A stretch of 51,198 bases of DNA from Siccirubricoccus deserti (GTDB lineage Bacteria; Pseudomonadota; Alphaproteobacteria; Acetobacterales; Acetobacteraceae). Location: positions 1 through 51,198 of the forward strand of contig NZ_JACOMF010000038.1 of NCBI RefSeq assembly GCF_014283215.1, given 5' to 3'. Each line of letters begins with the position of its first letter. The stretch's first letter is position 1. The notes below the pieces were generated by a model that was given only the letters and a program-made list of their open reading frames with translations, had not been told where the DNA came from and ran no database searches. Both the position numbers and the translations under genes were made by a program. Below, piece by piece: positions 26,804 to 36,059 of this stretch.

Positions 26804-29185
26804 TCAGTTCCGCAGCGGGCGGCCGGTCTCCAGCATGTGCTCGACCCGGGCGAGGGTGGCCGGGGTCCGCAGCAGCGCCATGAAGCCCTTGCGTTCCAGC
26901 GCCAGCACCTCGGCCTCCGGTGTCTCCTCAGTGTGGTCGCGCCGGCCGCCGGTCAGCGTCTCGGCCAGCGTGTCGCAGACCACCCGGTCGTGCGGGGTGA
27001 CGCGGCCGAGCGCCGCCTGCTGCTCCACCGCCAGCCGCAGCGCGGCGCGGCCGGAGGCACCAGGCAGCCGCAGCGGCCTGGTCTCCGGCGGGACATGTCC
27101 CTCGATCATCGCCAGCGCCCGCGCCTTGGCATCGGCCAGCAGCCGGTCGTGGTTGAAGGTGATGCCATCCGTCTGCCGCAGCAGCAGCATCTCCTTCGCC
27201 TCGAAGGCGGATTTCGCCACCTGCGCGGTCGAGATCATCTCAAAGGCCTTGGCCACCGGCGGCATCGGGCCCTTGGGCGCGCGTGGGTTCTCGGCCCAGC
27301 GGCGCAGCATGGTGGTGCAGCCGCCCCAACCGGGGATGAGGCCGACGCCGGCTTCGACCAGCCCAATATAGGTCTCGGCATGCGCCTGCACCGCGGCGCA
27401 ATGCAGCAACACTTCGCAGCCGCCGCCGAGCGCCATGCCTGAGGGGGCGCCGACCACCGGAAAAGGCGCCGCGCGCAATGCCCGCATCGCCTTCTGTCCG
27501 CCCTCCACCATGCTCTCGATCTCGCCCCAGGCGGCGATGTTGGCGGCAAACAGGGCGAGGCCGATGTTGGCACCGACGCTGAACTGCTCGCCCTCAGTGT
27601 GGATGACGAGCGCCTTGAAGGCCCCCTGCTTCCCCATCGCCACCGATTTGCCGAGCATCGCCAGCGTATCGGGGTCGATCGCATTCATCTTGGAATGGAA
27701 TTCCAGGCAGGCGACGCCGTCGCCGATGTCCCAGAGCGAGGCGCTGCCATTCCGCGCCAGCGGCTGGCCGCGGCGCTTCACATCGGCCAGCAGCAGCACG
27801 CCCGCTGGGCGCGGCACCGGGTGGTAATCACCATCGGTGCCGAAGTATTCCAGGACACCGGCCTCGACGCGGTAGAAGCTGCCCTCGCCCAGCCGCGCCA
27901 GCAGCGGCGGCACCGGCCTGCCGTCCTCGGCCAGCGCCCGCGCCAGCCAGGCAGCGCCGAGCCGATCGATCAGCTCGAACGGCCCGTATTTCCAGTTGTA
28001 GCCGAGCCGCATGGCGGCATCGACATCCGCCACGCTGTCGGCGATCTCCGGCACCAGCGACGCGGCGTAGCCGAGCAGGTCGAGCAGCACCGCCCGCAGG
28101 TAGCGTCCACCGCGGTCCGGATGCGTGGCCTGCGCCCGCAGGTCGCGCAGCGACAGGCTTTCGAGCCGCGGCGTCTCGCTCTCCCGGTACTCGCCGGTGG
28201 TAAGGTCGAGGGCACGCTTCAGGCTCTCGCCATCGGCCCCTTTGACGCGGGTGTAGAAGCCGCCTTTGGCTTTGCGCCCGGTGCGACCCTCGGCGATCAT
28301 CTTCAAGATGACGGCATGCTCGCGCAGCCCCTGCACATAGGGATCGGTGCCGGGCAGCGTCGCCTTCATGCTGGCAGCGACATGCGGCATCAGGTCGATG
28401 CCCACCAGGTCGAGCAGCCCGAAGACGCCGGTCTTCGGCACGCCGATCGGGCGGCTCATCAGAGCATCCGCCTCCTCCACCGTCAGGCCGAGGTCGATGG
28501 CGCGGTTGATGGCGGATTGCATCCACAGCCCGCCGATGCGGTTGGCGATGAAGCCCGGCCGATCCTTGCAGGGGATCACGGTCTTGCCGAGGCTGCGGTC
28601 GGCGAACTCACTGATGGCCGCGACCGCCTCCGCCCGCGTCGCCGGCCCGCGCACCATCTCCAGCAGCCGCATGTAGCGCGGCGGGTTGAAAAAATGGGTG
28701 ATGAGGAAATCCATGGCGAAGCTGTCGCCACGGCCCTCCACCAGCGCGGCCAGCGGAATTGTCGAGGTGTTGGAGGAGAGGATGGAGCCGGGCTTTCGCA
28801 CCGCGTCGAGCTGGGCGTAGAGCGCGCGCTTGGCCTCAGGCTGCTCGATGATCGCCTCGATGATCCAATCGCATCCGGCCAGCAGCGCAAGGTCGCCGCC
28901 GAGGTCGCCCGCCGTCACCAGCCGCGCCGCGCCCCGGTGCATGAAGGGCGCCGGTTCGGCCCGCAGCATGGCCTGCACCGCCCTGGCCGCGCCGCCGGCC
29001 ACGATGTCCAGCAGCACGACAGGAATGCCGGCATTCGCCACCTGCGCCGCAATGCCGGCGCCCATGACCCCGGCGCCCACCACGCCGACCCGCCGGATGG
29101 GGGACCCCGGCGGCACGGCGCCGGTTGGCGCGGTCATGGCCTGCGCCTCGGTCGCCACCATCGGCGCGCCGGTCGTGCCGGACAT
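26804..29185 (-). CDS. 3-Hydroxyacyl-CoA dehydrogenase / enoyl-CoA hydratase fusion, FadN-like
   Basis: A 793-residue bifunctional enzyme for the second and third steps of beta-oxidation. The Rossmann motif VGVVGAGVMGAGIA (33-46) opens the NAD domain. The dehydrogenase C-terminal domain contains DRPGFIANRIGG. The crotonase module is at the C-terminus (GMALGGGCEVLLHCA, VEAGVGLIPGWGG with the catalytic Glu). This order is the reverse of E. coli FadB and matches FadN-type proteins. The start is ATG 29185, whose A is shared with the thiolase stop (TGATG), giving translational coupling. It forms a complete beta-oxidation set with its neighbours. Confidence 0.94.
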   Translation of the reverse strand: MSGTTGAPMVATEAQAMTAPTGAVPPGSPIRRVGVVGAGVMGAGIAAQVANAGIPVVLLDIVAGGAARAVQAMLRAEPAPFMHRGAARLVTAGDLGGDLALLAGCDWIIEAIIEQPEAKRALYAQLDAVRKPGSILSSNTSTIPLAALVEGRGDSFAMDFLITHFFNPPRYMRLLEMVRGPATRAEAVAAISEFADRSLGKTVIPCKDRPGFIANRIGGLWMQSAINRAIDLGLTVEEADALMSRPIGVPKTGVFGLLDLVGIDLMPHVAASMKATLPGTDPYVQGLREHAVILKMIAEGRTGRKAKGGFYTRVKGADGESLKRALDLTTGEYRESETPRLESLSLRDLRAQATHPDRGGRYLRAVLLDLLGYAASLVPEIADSVADVDAAMRLGYNWKYGPFELIDRLGAAWLARALAEDGRPVPPLLARLGEGSFYRVEAGVLEYFGTDGDYHPVPRPAGVLLLADVKRRGQPLARNGSASLWDIGDGVACLEFHSKMNAIDPDTLAMLGKSVAMGKQGAFKALVIHTEGEQFSVGANIGLALFAANIAAWGEIESMVEGGQKAMRALRAAPFPVVGAPSGMALGGGCEVLLHCAAVQAHAETYIGLVEAGVGLIPGWGGCTTMLRRWAENPRAPKGPMPPVAKAFEMISTAQVAKSAFEAKEMLLLRQTDGITFNHDRLLADAKARALAMIEGHVPPETRPLRLPGASGRAALRLAVEQQAALGRVTPHDRVVCDTLAETLTGGRRDHTEETPEAEVLALERKGFMALLRTPATLARVEHMLETGRPLRN

Positions 29186-30321
29186 CACACCGCCTCCAGC
29201 ACCGTGGCGATGCCCTGGCCGCCGCCGATGCATTGCGTCGCCAGCGCGTAGCGCCCGCCTTCCCGTTGCAACAGCTGCGCCGCCTTGCCGGTGATACGCG
29301 CGCCGGTCGCCCCCAGCGGATGGCCGAGGGCGATGGCGCCGCCATCCAGATTCACCTTCGCCTCTTCGATGCCAAGCTCGCGCAGGCAGGCCAGTGCCTG
29401 GGAGGCGAAGGCCTCGTTCAGCTCCACCACATCGAGGTCGCGCGCCGCAATGCCAGCGCGGGCCAGCGCCTTCCGCGTCGCCTCCACCGGCCCCATGCCC
29501 ATCACCTCCGGCGCGCAGCCGGCGACCGCCACCGATTTCACCTTCGCCAGCGGCGTCAGCCCATGGCTGCGGGCGTATTCGGCCGAGCAGACCAGCAGCG
29601 CCACCGCGCCATCCGTAAGGGGAGAGGCGGTGCCGGCGGTCACGCTGCCATCCTGGCGGAACGCCGGCTTCAGGCCCCCCAGCCCCTCGGCGCTGGTTTC
29701 CGGCCGGATGCAGCCATCCTGCGCCACCGGCTTGCCGGCAACCTCGACGGGGGTGATCTCGGCCTCCAGCCTTCCCTCGCGCTGCGCCGCCGCCGCCTTG
29801 GCGTGACTGCGCACGGCGAAGCCATCCTGCTCGGCTCGGGTGAGCTGGTAGCGGCGGGCGACATTCTCCGCCGTCTCGCCCATGGAGATGTAGGCCTGCG
29901 GGTAGCGCTCCGCGAGGCCGGGATGTGGCATCGGGTTGAAGCCCATCATCGGCACCCGCGACATGCTCTCGACGCCCGCACAGAGGAATGCGTCCCCGGC
30001 GCCCATGTGGATCGCGCCCGCGGCCTGGTGCACCGCCTGCATCGAGCTGCCGCAGAAGCGGTTCACCGTGGTGCCGCCCATGCTCTCCGGCAGGCCGGCG
30101 ATGAAGGCGATGAGCTTCGCCGCGTTCAGCCCCTGCTCGCCCTCCGGGAAGGCACAGCCGAGGACGAGGTCCTCGACGGTCGCCGGGTCGATCCCGGTGT
30201 CGGCGACCAGGGCGCGCACCACCTGCGCCGCCATCTCATCAGGCCGCAGCTTCACCAGCTCGCCCTTATGGGCGAAGTGGAATGGCGAGCGGCGATAGGC
30301 CGCGATCACCACATCGGTCAT
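29185..30321 (-). CDS. Acetyl-CoA C-acyltransferase (thiolase)
   Basis: A 378-residue thiolase for the last step of beta-oxidation. The nucleophile is Cys90 (RFCGSSM), with GHPLGATG and TQCIGGGQG carrying the acid/base His and Cys near the C-terminus. Because the preceding SD-like GAGGA and the first strand TDVVIAAYRRSPF fix it, the start is at 30321; a longer opening overlaps merR. It is coupled to the FadN-like gene downstream. Confidence 0.95.
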   Translation of the reverse strand: MTDVVIAAYRRSPFHFAHKGELVKLRPDEMAAQVVRALVADTGIDPATVEDLVLGCAFPEGEQGLNAAKLIAFIAGLPESMGGTTVNRFCGSSMQAVHQAAGAIHMGAGDAFLCAGVESMSRVPMMGFNPMPHPGLAERYPQAYISMGETAENVARRYQLTRAEQDGFAVRSHAKAAAAQREGRLEAEITPVEVAGKPVAQDGCIRPETSAEGLGGLKPAFRQDGSVTAGTASPLTDGAVALLVCSAEYARSHGLTPLAKVKSVAVAGCAPEVMGMGPVEATRKALARAGIAARDLDVVELNEAFASQALACLRELGIEEAKVNLDGGAIALGHPLGATGARITGKAAQLLQREGGRYALATQCIGGGQGIATVLEAV

Positions 30322-30364
30322 GCCGCTGTTCCTCGTCCTGCCGGCCGGGGCGGCGGTATCCGCC

Positions 30365-30754
30365 TCAGCCGCGCGTTGCTTCCCGCGCCGCCAGCGCCTC
30401 GGCCGCCTCGCGCGCCACCTCGTGCAGTTCGGCCAGGGTCTGGTCGAGGTCGCGCCGCTGCTGCTCCAGCTCGGCGATGCGTTGCCGGGCCTTGGCCAGC
30501 AGCAGCCCGACCTGGGACAGCTGGCTGCGGTCGGCATCGTAGAGGTCGAGGTATTCGCGGATCTCGGCCAGAGAGAAGCCGAGCCGCTTGCTCCGCAGCA
30601 CCAGCAGCAGCCGTCCGCGGTCGTGTCGGTCGAACACCCGCGTCGTGCCGGCCCGGCGCGGCGCGATCAGCCCCTTCGCCTCGTAGAAGCGGATGGCGCG
30701 CGCGGTGACGCCGAGTTCCTCTGCCAATTGGTTGACGGTGAAGAAATCGTGCAT
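30365..30754 (-). CDS. MerR-family regulator of the fatty-acid operon
   Basis: A 129-residue MerR-type activator/repressor. The winged HTH is FTVNQLAEELGVTARAIRFY (5-24) with GLIAPRRAGTTRVFD as wing, and a long C-terminal coiled coil (about 80-125) acts as dimer helix. No metal-binding cysteines are present, which points to an organic effector, as in LiuR/PsrA-like control of acyl-CoA genes by acyl-CoA. It is embedded between fadD and thiolase on the same strand, so it probably regulates its own operon. The operon promoter at 33925-33955 has the 19-base spacing typical of MerR targets. Confidence 0.9.
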   Translation of the reverse strand: MHDFFTVNQLAEELGVTARAIRFYEAKGLIAPRRAGTTRVFDRHDRGRLLLVLRSKRLGFSLAEIREYLDLYDADRSQLSQVGLLLAKARQRIAELEQQRRDLDQTLAELHEVAREAAEALAAREATRG

Positions 30755-30826
30755 CCCTGCCCGCGTCCCCGGCCTTGCCGCTTGGAAGATGGCCCGGCAC
30801 AAACCGCTCCGCAACGACCTGTCGCA

Positions 30827-32536
30827 TCACCTCTTGTCCTTGCGCAACGCCAGCAACTCCGCCTTCAACTCTTTTTTCGAAAGCTTGCCGACGGCGGTGC
30901 GCGGCAGGCTTGCGCGGATCTCGATCCGCCGCGGCCGTTCGATGGCGGACAGCTTGTCACGCAGGAATTCACGCAGCGCATCGGCATCCGTCGTGCTGCC
31001 CGGCCGCAACTCGACAAATGCGACCGGATGCTCGCCGCGATAGGGATCCGGCGCCCCCACCACCGTCGCCGCCACCACATCCGGGTGACGGTACAACACC
31101 TCCTCGATGGTGCGCGGATAGACATTGTAGCCGGAGCAGAGGATCAGATCCTTGATCCGATCGATGAGGGTGACATAGCCATCGGCATCCATGACCCCGA
31201 CATCGCCAGTGCGGAGGAAGCCATCCTCGCCGAGCACCGCGGCGGTCTCCTCCGGCCGCCGCCAATAGCCGGCCATGACGTTCGGCCCGGCGACGCAGAG
31301 CTCGCCCGGCTCGCCCGGCAGCAGCACCGTGCCGGAGCCGTCCAGCGCGCGGATCTCGACCCGGACCGCGGGCAGTGGCAGGCCGATGCTGCCCGGCCGG
31401 TTCTCACTCTCGACCGGGTTGCAGAGGCAGACCGGGGAGGCCTCGGTCAGCCCGTAGCCCTCCACCAGCACGCAGCCAGAGGCGGCCTCGAACGCCCGCT
31501 TCACCTCCAGCGGCAGCGGCGCGCCGCCGGAGATGCAGAGCTTCACCGACGCCAGTTCCCCCGGCTTGGCGCCCCCCGGCTTCGCGCAATGGTCGAGCAC
31601 CGCCTTGAACAGCGTCGGCACGCCGAAGAACAGGGTCGGCCGGGTGCGGCGGATGGTGGCCAGCAGTTGCGCCGGCTCGAACCGCGGCAGCAGCACCAGC
31701 TCGGCCCCCCAGCCGATGCCGGCGTTCAGCACCGAGGTCAGGGCGAAGACATGGAAGAAGGGCAGCACCGCCAGCACCCGCTCCTGCCCGGGGATATTGC
31801 CGGGCGACCAGGCCTGCACCTGCGCCAGGTTGGCGGTGAGGTTGGCGTGGGTCAGCATCGCCGCCTTCGGCGTGCCGGTGGTGCCGCCGGTGTATTGCAG
31901 CACGGCGACGTCACCCGGCCGCACAGCCAGCGGCGCCGCGATCGGCGGCGCCGTGGCCAGCCCTTCCCAGTGCAGCACCCGCGGGTCATCGGCCGGGACG
32001 CGGGCGATGGCGCGACGCCGCAGCAGCCGGAAGCCGAGGCCCTTCAGCATCGGCAGCGCCGCCGCGAAGCGGCACACCACCACGCGGCCCACCGGCCCCT
32101 TACCCAGCAGCCCGAGCACCCGCGGCAGGATGGGGTCGAGGTCGGGCGCCACCATCAGCGTGACCTCGGCGTCCCGTGCCTGCGCCGCCAGCTCCTCGGC
32201 AACATGCAGCGGGTTGAAATTCACCACCGTCGCCCCGGCCCGCAGCGCGCCGTAGAAGGCCATGGGGTAGTAGGGCGAGTTCGGCAGGCAGAGCCCGACA
32301 TGCGACCCCGGGCCGATGCCGAGCCGGCGGAAGCCCTCCGCCACCCGTGCCACCGCCTCGCCGAGCTCGGCATAGCGCCAGCGGCGGCCGAGGAAGTCCA
32401 GGCAGGGGCGGTCGGCGAAGCGGGCGACCGCGTCCTCGAACATCGCTGGCAGGGTGCCGGGCTCCGGCACCATGTCCCAGGCAATGCCGGGCGGGTAGGA
32501 CCGTAGCCAGGGGTAGGTTGGCGCGATGATCTGCAT
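30827..32536 (-). CDS. fadD: Long-chain fatty acid-CoA ligase
   Basis: A 569-residue adenylate-forming enzyme that activates fatty acids to acyl-CoA at the inner membrane. The P-loop-like YTGGTTGTPKAAM, the GYGLTEASPV core, the hinge GDVGVMDADGYVTLIDRIKD and the C-terminal catalytic lysine in RTAVGKLSKKEL are all present. It follows the FadL-type channel gene by 12 bases, so uptake and activation are encoded together. Confidence 0.95.
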   Translation of the reverse strand: MQIIAPTYPWLRSYPPGIAWDMVPEPGTLPAMFEDAVARFADRPCLDFLGRRWRYAELGEAVARVAEGFRRLGIGPGSHVGLCLPNSPYYPMAFYGALRAGATVVNFNPLHVAEELAAQARDAEVTLMVAPDLDPILPRVLGLLGKGPVGRVVVCRFAAALPMLKGLGFRLLRRRAIARVPADDPRVLHWEGLATAPPIAAPLAVRPGDVAVLQYTGGTTGTPKAAMLTHANLTANLAQVQAWSPGNIPGQERVLAVLPFFHVFALTSVLNAGIGWGAELVLLPRFEPAQLLATIRRTRPTLFFGVPTLFKAVLDHCAKPGGAKPGELASVKLCISGGAPLPLEVKRAFEAASGCVLVEGYGLTEASPVCLCNPVESENRPGSIGLPLPAVRVEIRALDGSGTVLLPGEPGELCVAGPNVMAGYWRRPEETAAVLGEDGFLRTGDVGVMDADGYVTLIDRIKDLILCSGYNVYPRTIEEVLYRHPDVVAATVVGAPDPYRGEHPVAFVELRPGSTTDADALREFLRDKLSAIERPRRIEIRASLPRTAVGKLSKKELKAELLALRKDKR

Positions 32537-32548
32537 GGGGCTTGCGCC

Positions 32549-33874
32549 TCAGAACAGGAAACGCAGCTGCGCGGTCACGATATCGACCGAGGCGCTGTAG
32601 ACGGAGTTCAGGTTGCCGCGCAGCAGGTTGCTGCTGCCCGGCCCGGGATCGGCCAGCTCCACCCTGGCGTCCGGCGCGAAGATGTGGGTGTAGCCGGCCG
32701 AGACGATCACGCCCGGCTTCAGCGCGTAGCTGGCGCCGATCGAGAGCCAGGTGCGGTCGTTGTCCGGGATGCGTGGCGTGCGCTCCGCCGTGCGCACCGG
32801 CGTCTGGTCATGGGCGATGCCGGCCCTGAGGGTCAGCGCCTCATTCCAGCGATACTCGCCGCCGAGCGAGAGGAACCAGTTGTCGCGCCAGCGCTGCTCG
32901 GTGACCGAGGGCGCCCGACCGTTGTCGAAGGTGACCACCAGTTCCTGGAAGCGGGACCAATTGGTCCATTCGGCGCCTACCAGCAGGGTGATCCGGTCGT
33001 CGATGCGTTGCTGGAGGCCGAGCGTCAGCGTCTCCGGCGTCACCAGCTTGGCGCGGGCGCTGGTGTGGGCGAAGTCCCGCGGCCCGGTGAGCGGGGCCGG
33101 CACGCCTTCGAAGCTCGCATCGCCCTTCAGCCCGTGGAACACTGCGGAGCGGAAGGCGAGGCCGAGCCGGGTGCCGACGAGCGGCTCCCATTGCGTGCCG
33201 ATCTGCCAGCCGAGGTCGATGTCATTGCCGCTGACGGTGGCACGGCCGTCGCGGCTGCCGGGGACCAGCCCGGCCCGGGCGCCGACGGCGCCGAAATCAA
33301 CCGCGTTGGACAGCCGCGCCACGGCATACTGGATGTGGAGCGCGGCACCGAAGGCGAGGTTCGGCAGTGGCCGCCAGGACACCGCCGGGGCGATGTCAAC
33401 GGTCCGCAGCGAGGAGGTGAGCGCGTGGTAGAGGCTGATGGATTCATTGGCGGATTTCGTCACCAGCCCCCAGGGCGCGGTGACGCTCAGGCCGACACGC
33501 CAGTCGGGGCCGATGGCGGTGGTGGCATAGACTGCGGGGACGAAGGCATCGACCCCGATGTCGCCGCCGAGCGAGCCGGCGATGCGGGACCCGCCGAGAG
33601 TGGCATTGCGGGTCGCGGTGCCGGAGATCGCCTCGACGGCCGGGAAGACGCCGGAACCGACGATTGCGACCTGGGTGCCGGGCAGCCAGGCCATGGCGGC
33701 GGGGTTGAAGAAGATCATGCTGGGATCGTCGCCGCGCGCCGCAGCGCCGGCGAAGGCGGCGCCCTGCCCTACCGCACTCTGCTCGCGCAACTCATAGCCG
33801 GTGGCTCGGGCGTCGGTAGCAAGGATGACGGCACCGAGGGCGGCGGCGGTGCCTATGCTGCTGCTACGCTGCAT
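32549..33874 (-). CDS. fadL: FadL/OmpP1/TodX-family outer-membrane channel
   Basis: A 441-residue beta-barrel for hydrophobic compounds such as long-chain fatty acids. A signal peptide (SSSIGTAAALGAVILATDARA) is followed by GYELREQSAVGQGAAFAGAA and DPSMIFFNPAAMAWLPG, the plug-domain signatures of FadL proteins (NPA motif). The protein ends in AQLRFLF with the terminal Phe that marks outer-membrane barrels. The ATG at 33874 precedes the signal peptide; an extension upstream lies in the AT-rich promoter region. It leads the fatty-acid operon. Confidence 0.93.
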   Translation of the reverse strand: MQRSSSIGTAAALGAVILATDARATGYELREQSAVGQGAAFAGAAARGDDPSMIFFNPAAMAWLPGTQVAIVGSGVFPAVEAISGTATRNATLGGSRIAGSLGGDIGVDAFVPAVYATTAIGPDWRVGLSVTAPWGLVTKSANESISLYHALTSSLRTVDIAPAVSWRPLPNLAFGAALHIQYAVARLSNAVDFGAVGARAGLVPGSRDGRATVSGNDIDLGWQIGTQWEPLVGTRLGLAFRSAVFHGLKGDASFEGVPAPLTGPRDFAHTSARAKLVTPETLTLGLQQRIDDRITLLVGAEWTNWSRFQELVVTFDNGRAPSVTEQRWRDNWFLSLGGEYRWNEALTLRAGIAHDQTPVRTAERTPRIPDNDRTWLSIGASYALKPGVIVSAGYTHIFAPDARVELADPGPGSSNLLRGNLNSVYSASVDIVTAQLRFLF

Positions 33875-33924
33875 GACTTGCCATACTCCCGCCCCGAATG
33901 TGCCGCCGGTGACAGTGTACTCAC

Positions 33925-33955
33925 CTAATATCAAAGAATATTACGTATAGGTCAA
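33925..33955 (-). promoter_or_regulatory. Probable MerR-type promoter of the fad operon
   Basis: On the minus strand TTGACC (33955-33950) and TATTAG (33930-33925) are 19 bases apart, the overlong spacing that MerR proteins correct by DNA distortion. The spacer is AT-rich with a TACGTA core. GATATT offers a competing -10 at 17 bases. The leader to the fadL ATG is about 45 bases. Confidence 0.5.
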
Positions 33956-34064
33956 CCATAACGCGCCCGGTCGGGCGCCGGTTTCCAGGCGCCATATCCT
34001 TGAATATCAATACATTTACGCTTGGCCGCCGCACGCCCGGATCACGCAGGAAGGAGTGCCACCA

Positions 34065-34382
34065 ATGCCCGATGCCGCCAGCCTGATCGCCAGCCTTGAA
34101 GCCCGCGCCGGGGCGCTGCGGCGGCTGGGCTACCGGGTGCGCTTCGACCTGACCGACACCGGGGAGGCGATCCTGCTCGACGGCACCGGGCCGGCCGCCG
34201 TCATCACCGCCACCGCGCCGGAGACCGAGGCCGATACGGCGCTCAGCCTCTCGGCCACGGATCTGGAACGGCTGATCGCCGGGCGGCTGAGCCCGATGCT
34301 GGCGTTCTCGACCGGCCGGCTGCGGATCGAGGGGTCGAAGGGTGTCGCCATGAAGCTGGCCGGCATGTTGGATGAGGAATAA
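34065..34382 (+). CDS. SCP2 sterol-carrier-domain protein
   Basis: A 105-residue single-domain protein of the SCP2 fold. The central strands VRFDLTDTGEAILLDGTGPA and the C-terminal LSATDLERLIAGRLSPMLAF with GRLRIEGSKGVAMKLAGML match bacterial SCP2 proteins that bind acyl chains in a hydrophobic tunnel. AGGAG 8 bases before the ATG at 34065 fixes the start over the GTG at 34056. It is divergent from the fadL-led operon and may buffer fatty acyl ligands. Confidence 0.88.
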   Translation: MPDAASLIASLEARAGALRRLGYRVRFDLTDTGEAILLDGTGPAAVITATAPETEADTALSLSATDLERLIAGRLSPMLAFSTGRLRIEGSKGVAMKLAGMLDEE

Positions 34383-34682
34383 TTCCAGGGACCGGTTCAC
34401 CGATCGGCCCTGAGCCACAGATCCAGCCCGCGCCAATCGGTACGAAGCCAAGCAGATCGGAGATTTGCGCCTGGCGCTTGAGTCCCCTTAATGTGTCCAG
34501 CGCTCAGGGCTGTTAATGCGATTGCAGGCTTGACAGCCGCGCCGGGAGACCTTCCGGACCATTCCGAAATCGTCCAAATTCGGCCAGCGGTACGCAAACT
34601 GATTAACGCTGCGGCAACCGCATTCTGCCTTCTATGCCGCCAGCCAGCGCCGGTTGCCGATGCGCTTTGTCAGGAAGGCCAG
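34383..34682. other. Intergenic stretch before the GGDEF gene
   Basis: About 300 bases with no convincing gene. A TTGACA at 34529-34534 could be a -35 box for the next gene, but the matching -10 region (TCCGGA) is poor. Inverted words GCGCC/GGCGC near 34467-34481 may belong to a terminator for the SCP2 gene. Confidence 0.4.
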
Positions 34683-35186
34683 ATGATCAACGCCGCCCGT
34701 GGTGACCAGAAGGACCCGCTGACCGGCGCAGCGACCGAAGCCGCGCTGCACCGCTTCCTGGAGGCGGTGCTGGGCCTGACCGAACCCGGCGGGCCACTGG
34801 TCGGGCTGCTGTGCCTGGAGGTGGACAGCCTCGACCTGCTGCGGGCCCGCCATGGCCAGGCGACCGCCGATGCGGTGCTGCTCGGCGTCTCCGACCGGTT
34901 GCAGGAGGTCATCCGCGGCCATGACCTGGTCGGGCGCATGGGCGCCGGCTTCGCCATCTGCCTGGCCGAGATCTTCCCCGCCCAGGCCGCCACCGCGGCG
35001 GAGCGGCTGCGCGCGGCCATCGCCGATGCCCCGGTGCCGACCCCGGCCGGGGCCATGCCGGTGAGCTGCAGCATCGGCATGGCGGTCGGCCGCGACCTGC
35101 CGGGGGATGCGCTGGTGTTCTCGGCGCGCGACGCGATGTGGACGGCGCGCCACCGCGGCGGCGACCAGGTCGTCGCCGCCTCCTGA
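34683..35186 (+). CDS. Degenerate GGDEF-domain protein
   Basis: A 167-residue protein consisting of a GGDEF domain only. DPLTGA (11-16) opens the domain and CLEVDSLDLLRARHG aligns with the metal/substrate strand, where the second acidic residue is replaced. The signature turn is GAGFA (87-91) where GGDEF should be, so cyclase activity is very unlikely. An RGHD (78-81) five residues upstream matches the inhibitory RxxD site of such domains, so binding of c-di-GMP is possible. SCSIGMAV and AMWTARHRGGDQV complete the domain. The start follows AGGAAGG. No sensor domain or membrane segment is attached. Confidence 0.85.
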   Translation: MINAARGDQKDPLTGAATEAALHRFLEAVLGLTEPGGPLVGLLCLEVDSLDLLRARHGQATADAVLLGVSDRLQEVIRGHDLVGRMGAGFAICLAEIFPAQAATAAERLRAAIADAPVPTPAGAMPVSCSIGMAVGRDLPGDALVFSARDAMWTARHRGGDQVVAAS

Positions 35187-35256
35187 ACGCCGGGCTGGAA
35201 GTTTTGACAAGGCAGGGGCGAACCGCGAGGGTCGGGGCTTCCGCATCGCGGCTGCC

Positions 35257-36024
35257 ATGACCGATCCCATTCCAAGGCTGTTCGCCCTGCAGGACAGCGC
35301 CAATATCTTCGAGGACATCATCGCCGGCCTCTACCGGGCGGTGCTCGCCCCCGGCGCCCTCGCGGTGGATGGCGGCGCCAACCGTGGCCTGCACAGCTTT
35401 CCCATGGCCGAGCTGGTCGGCCCGACCGGCCATGTCATCGCCTTCGAGCCCATCCCCTGGCTGGCCGAGACCCTGCGCATCGAGCGCGACCAGCGCCGCC
35501 TGCCACAGCTCGAGATCCGGCAGGAAGCGCTGGCCGAGCAGGACGGCAGCGCCAGCTTCCACTGGATTCGCAATGCCGACGGCTACAGTGGCCTGCAACC
35601 CCGCCCCTATCCCCTGCCGCCGGAACGCGAGCTGATCGCGGTGGAGACCATCCGCCTAGACCAGGTGCTGGCGGGCACCGGGCGGGCCTGGCGCTTCGTC
35701 AAGCTTGACCTTGAGGGCGGCGAGTTCCGCGCGCTGCAAGGCGCCGCCGAGGCGATGGCGCGGCATCGGCCGGTGATCGTCTTCGAGAATGCCCGGGCCG
35801 GCTCCGCCAGCGCCTATGGCTATGATGCCGAGAGCTATTTCCGCTTCTTCGAAGGGCTGGGCTACCGGCTGCGCGACCTGTTCGGCCGGCCGTTCGGCCG
35901 CGCCGAATGGGACTCGCCCGGCCTGCCCTGGTATTTCATTGGCGCCGCCGAGGCGGCGGACCAGGCGCTGCTCGACCGGGCAGTGCCGGAGATCCTGCAG
36001 GTGGTGCTGCAGCAGGCAGGGTGA
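35257..36024 (+). CDS. FkbM-family SAM-dependent methyltransferase
   Basis: A 255-residue Rossmann methyltransferase. SAM motif I is AVDGGANRGLHSF and motif II is HVIAFEPIPWLAETLR, and KLDLEGGEFRALQGA and PVIVFENA are FkbM signatures. FkbM enzymes O-methylate sugars or other hydroxyls, often on surface glycans. The ATG at 35257 is 70 bases after the GGDEF gene, so they may share a transcript. Confidence 0.9.
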   Translation: MTDPIPRLFALQDSANIFEDIIAGLYRAVLAPGALAVDGGANRGLHSFPMAELVGPTGHVIAFEPIPWLAETLRIERDQRRLPQLEIRQEALAEQDGSASFHWIRNADGYSGLQPRPYPLPPERELIAVETIRLDQVLAGTGRAWRFVKLDLEGGEFRALQGAAEAMARHRPVIVFENARAGSASAYGYDAESYFRFFEGLGYRLRDLFGRPFGRAEWDSPGLPWYFIGAAEAADQALLDRAVPEILQVVLQQAG

Positions 36025-36027
36025 AGG

Positions 36028-36047
36028 CCGGGGCGCTTCCGCCCCGG
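36028..36047. terminator. Bidirectional hairpin
   Basis: CCGGGGCG (36028-36035) pairs with CGCCCCGG (36040-36047) around CTTC, a stable loop, between the convergent FkbM and LLM oxidoreductase genes. Confidence 0.65.
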
Positions 36048-36059
36048 CGACCGCCGCCG

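Noticed and set aside
34491-34682. Upstream extension of the GGDEF gene
   Set aside because: No ribosome site or domain content; the ATG at 34683 has AGGAAGG at good spacing.
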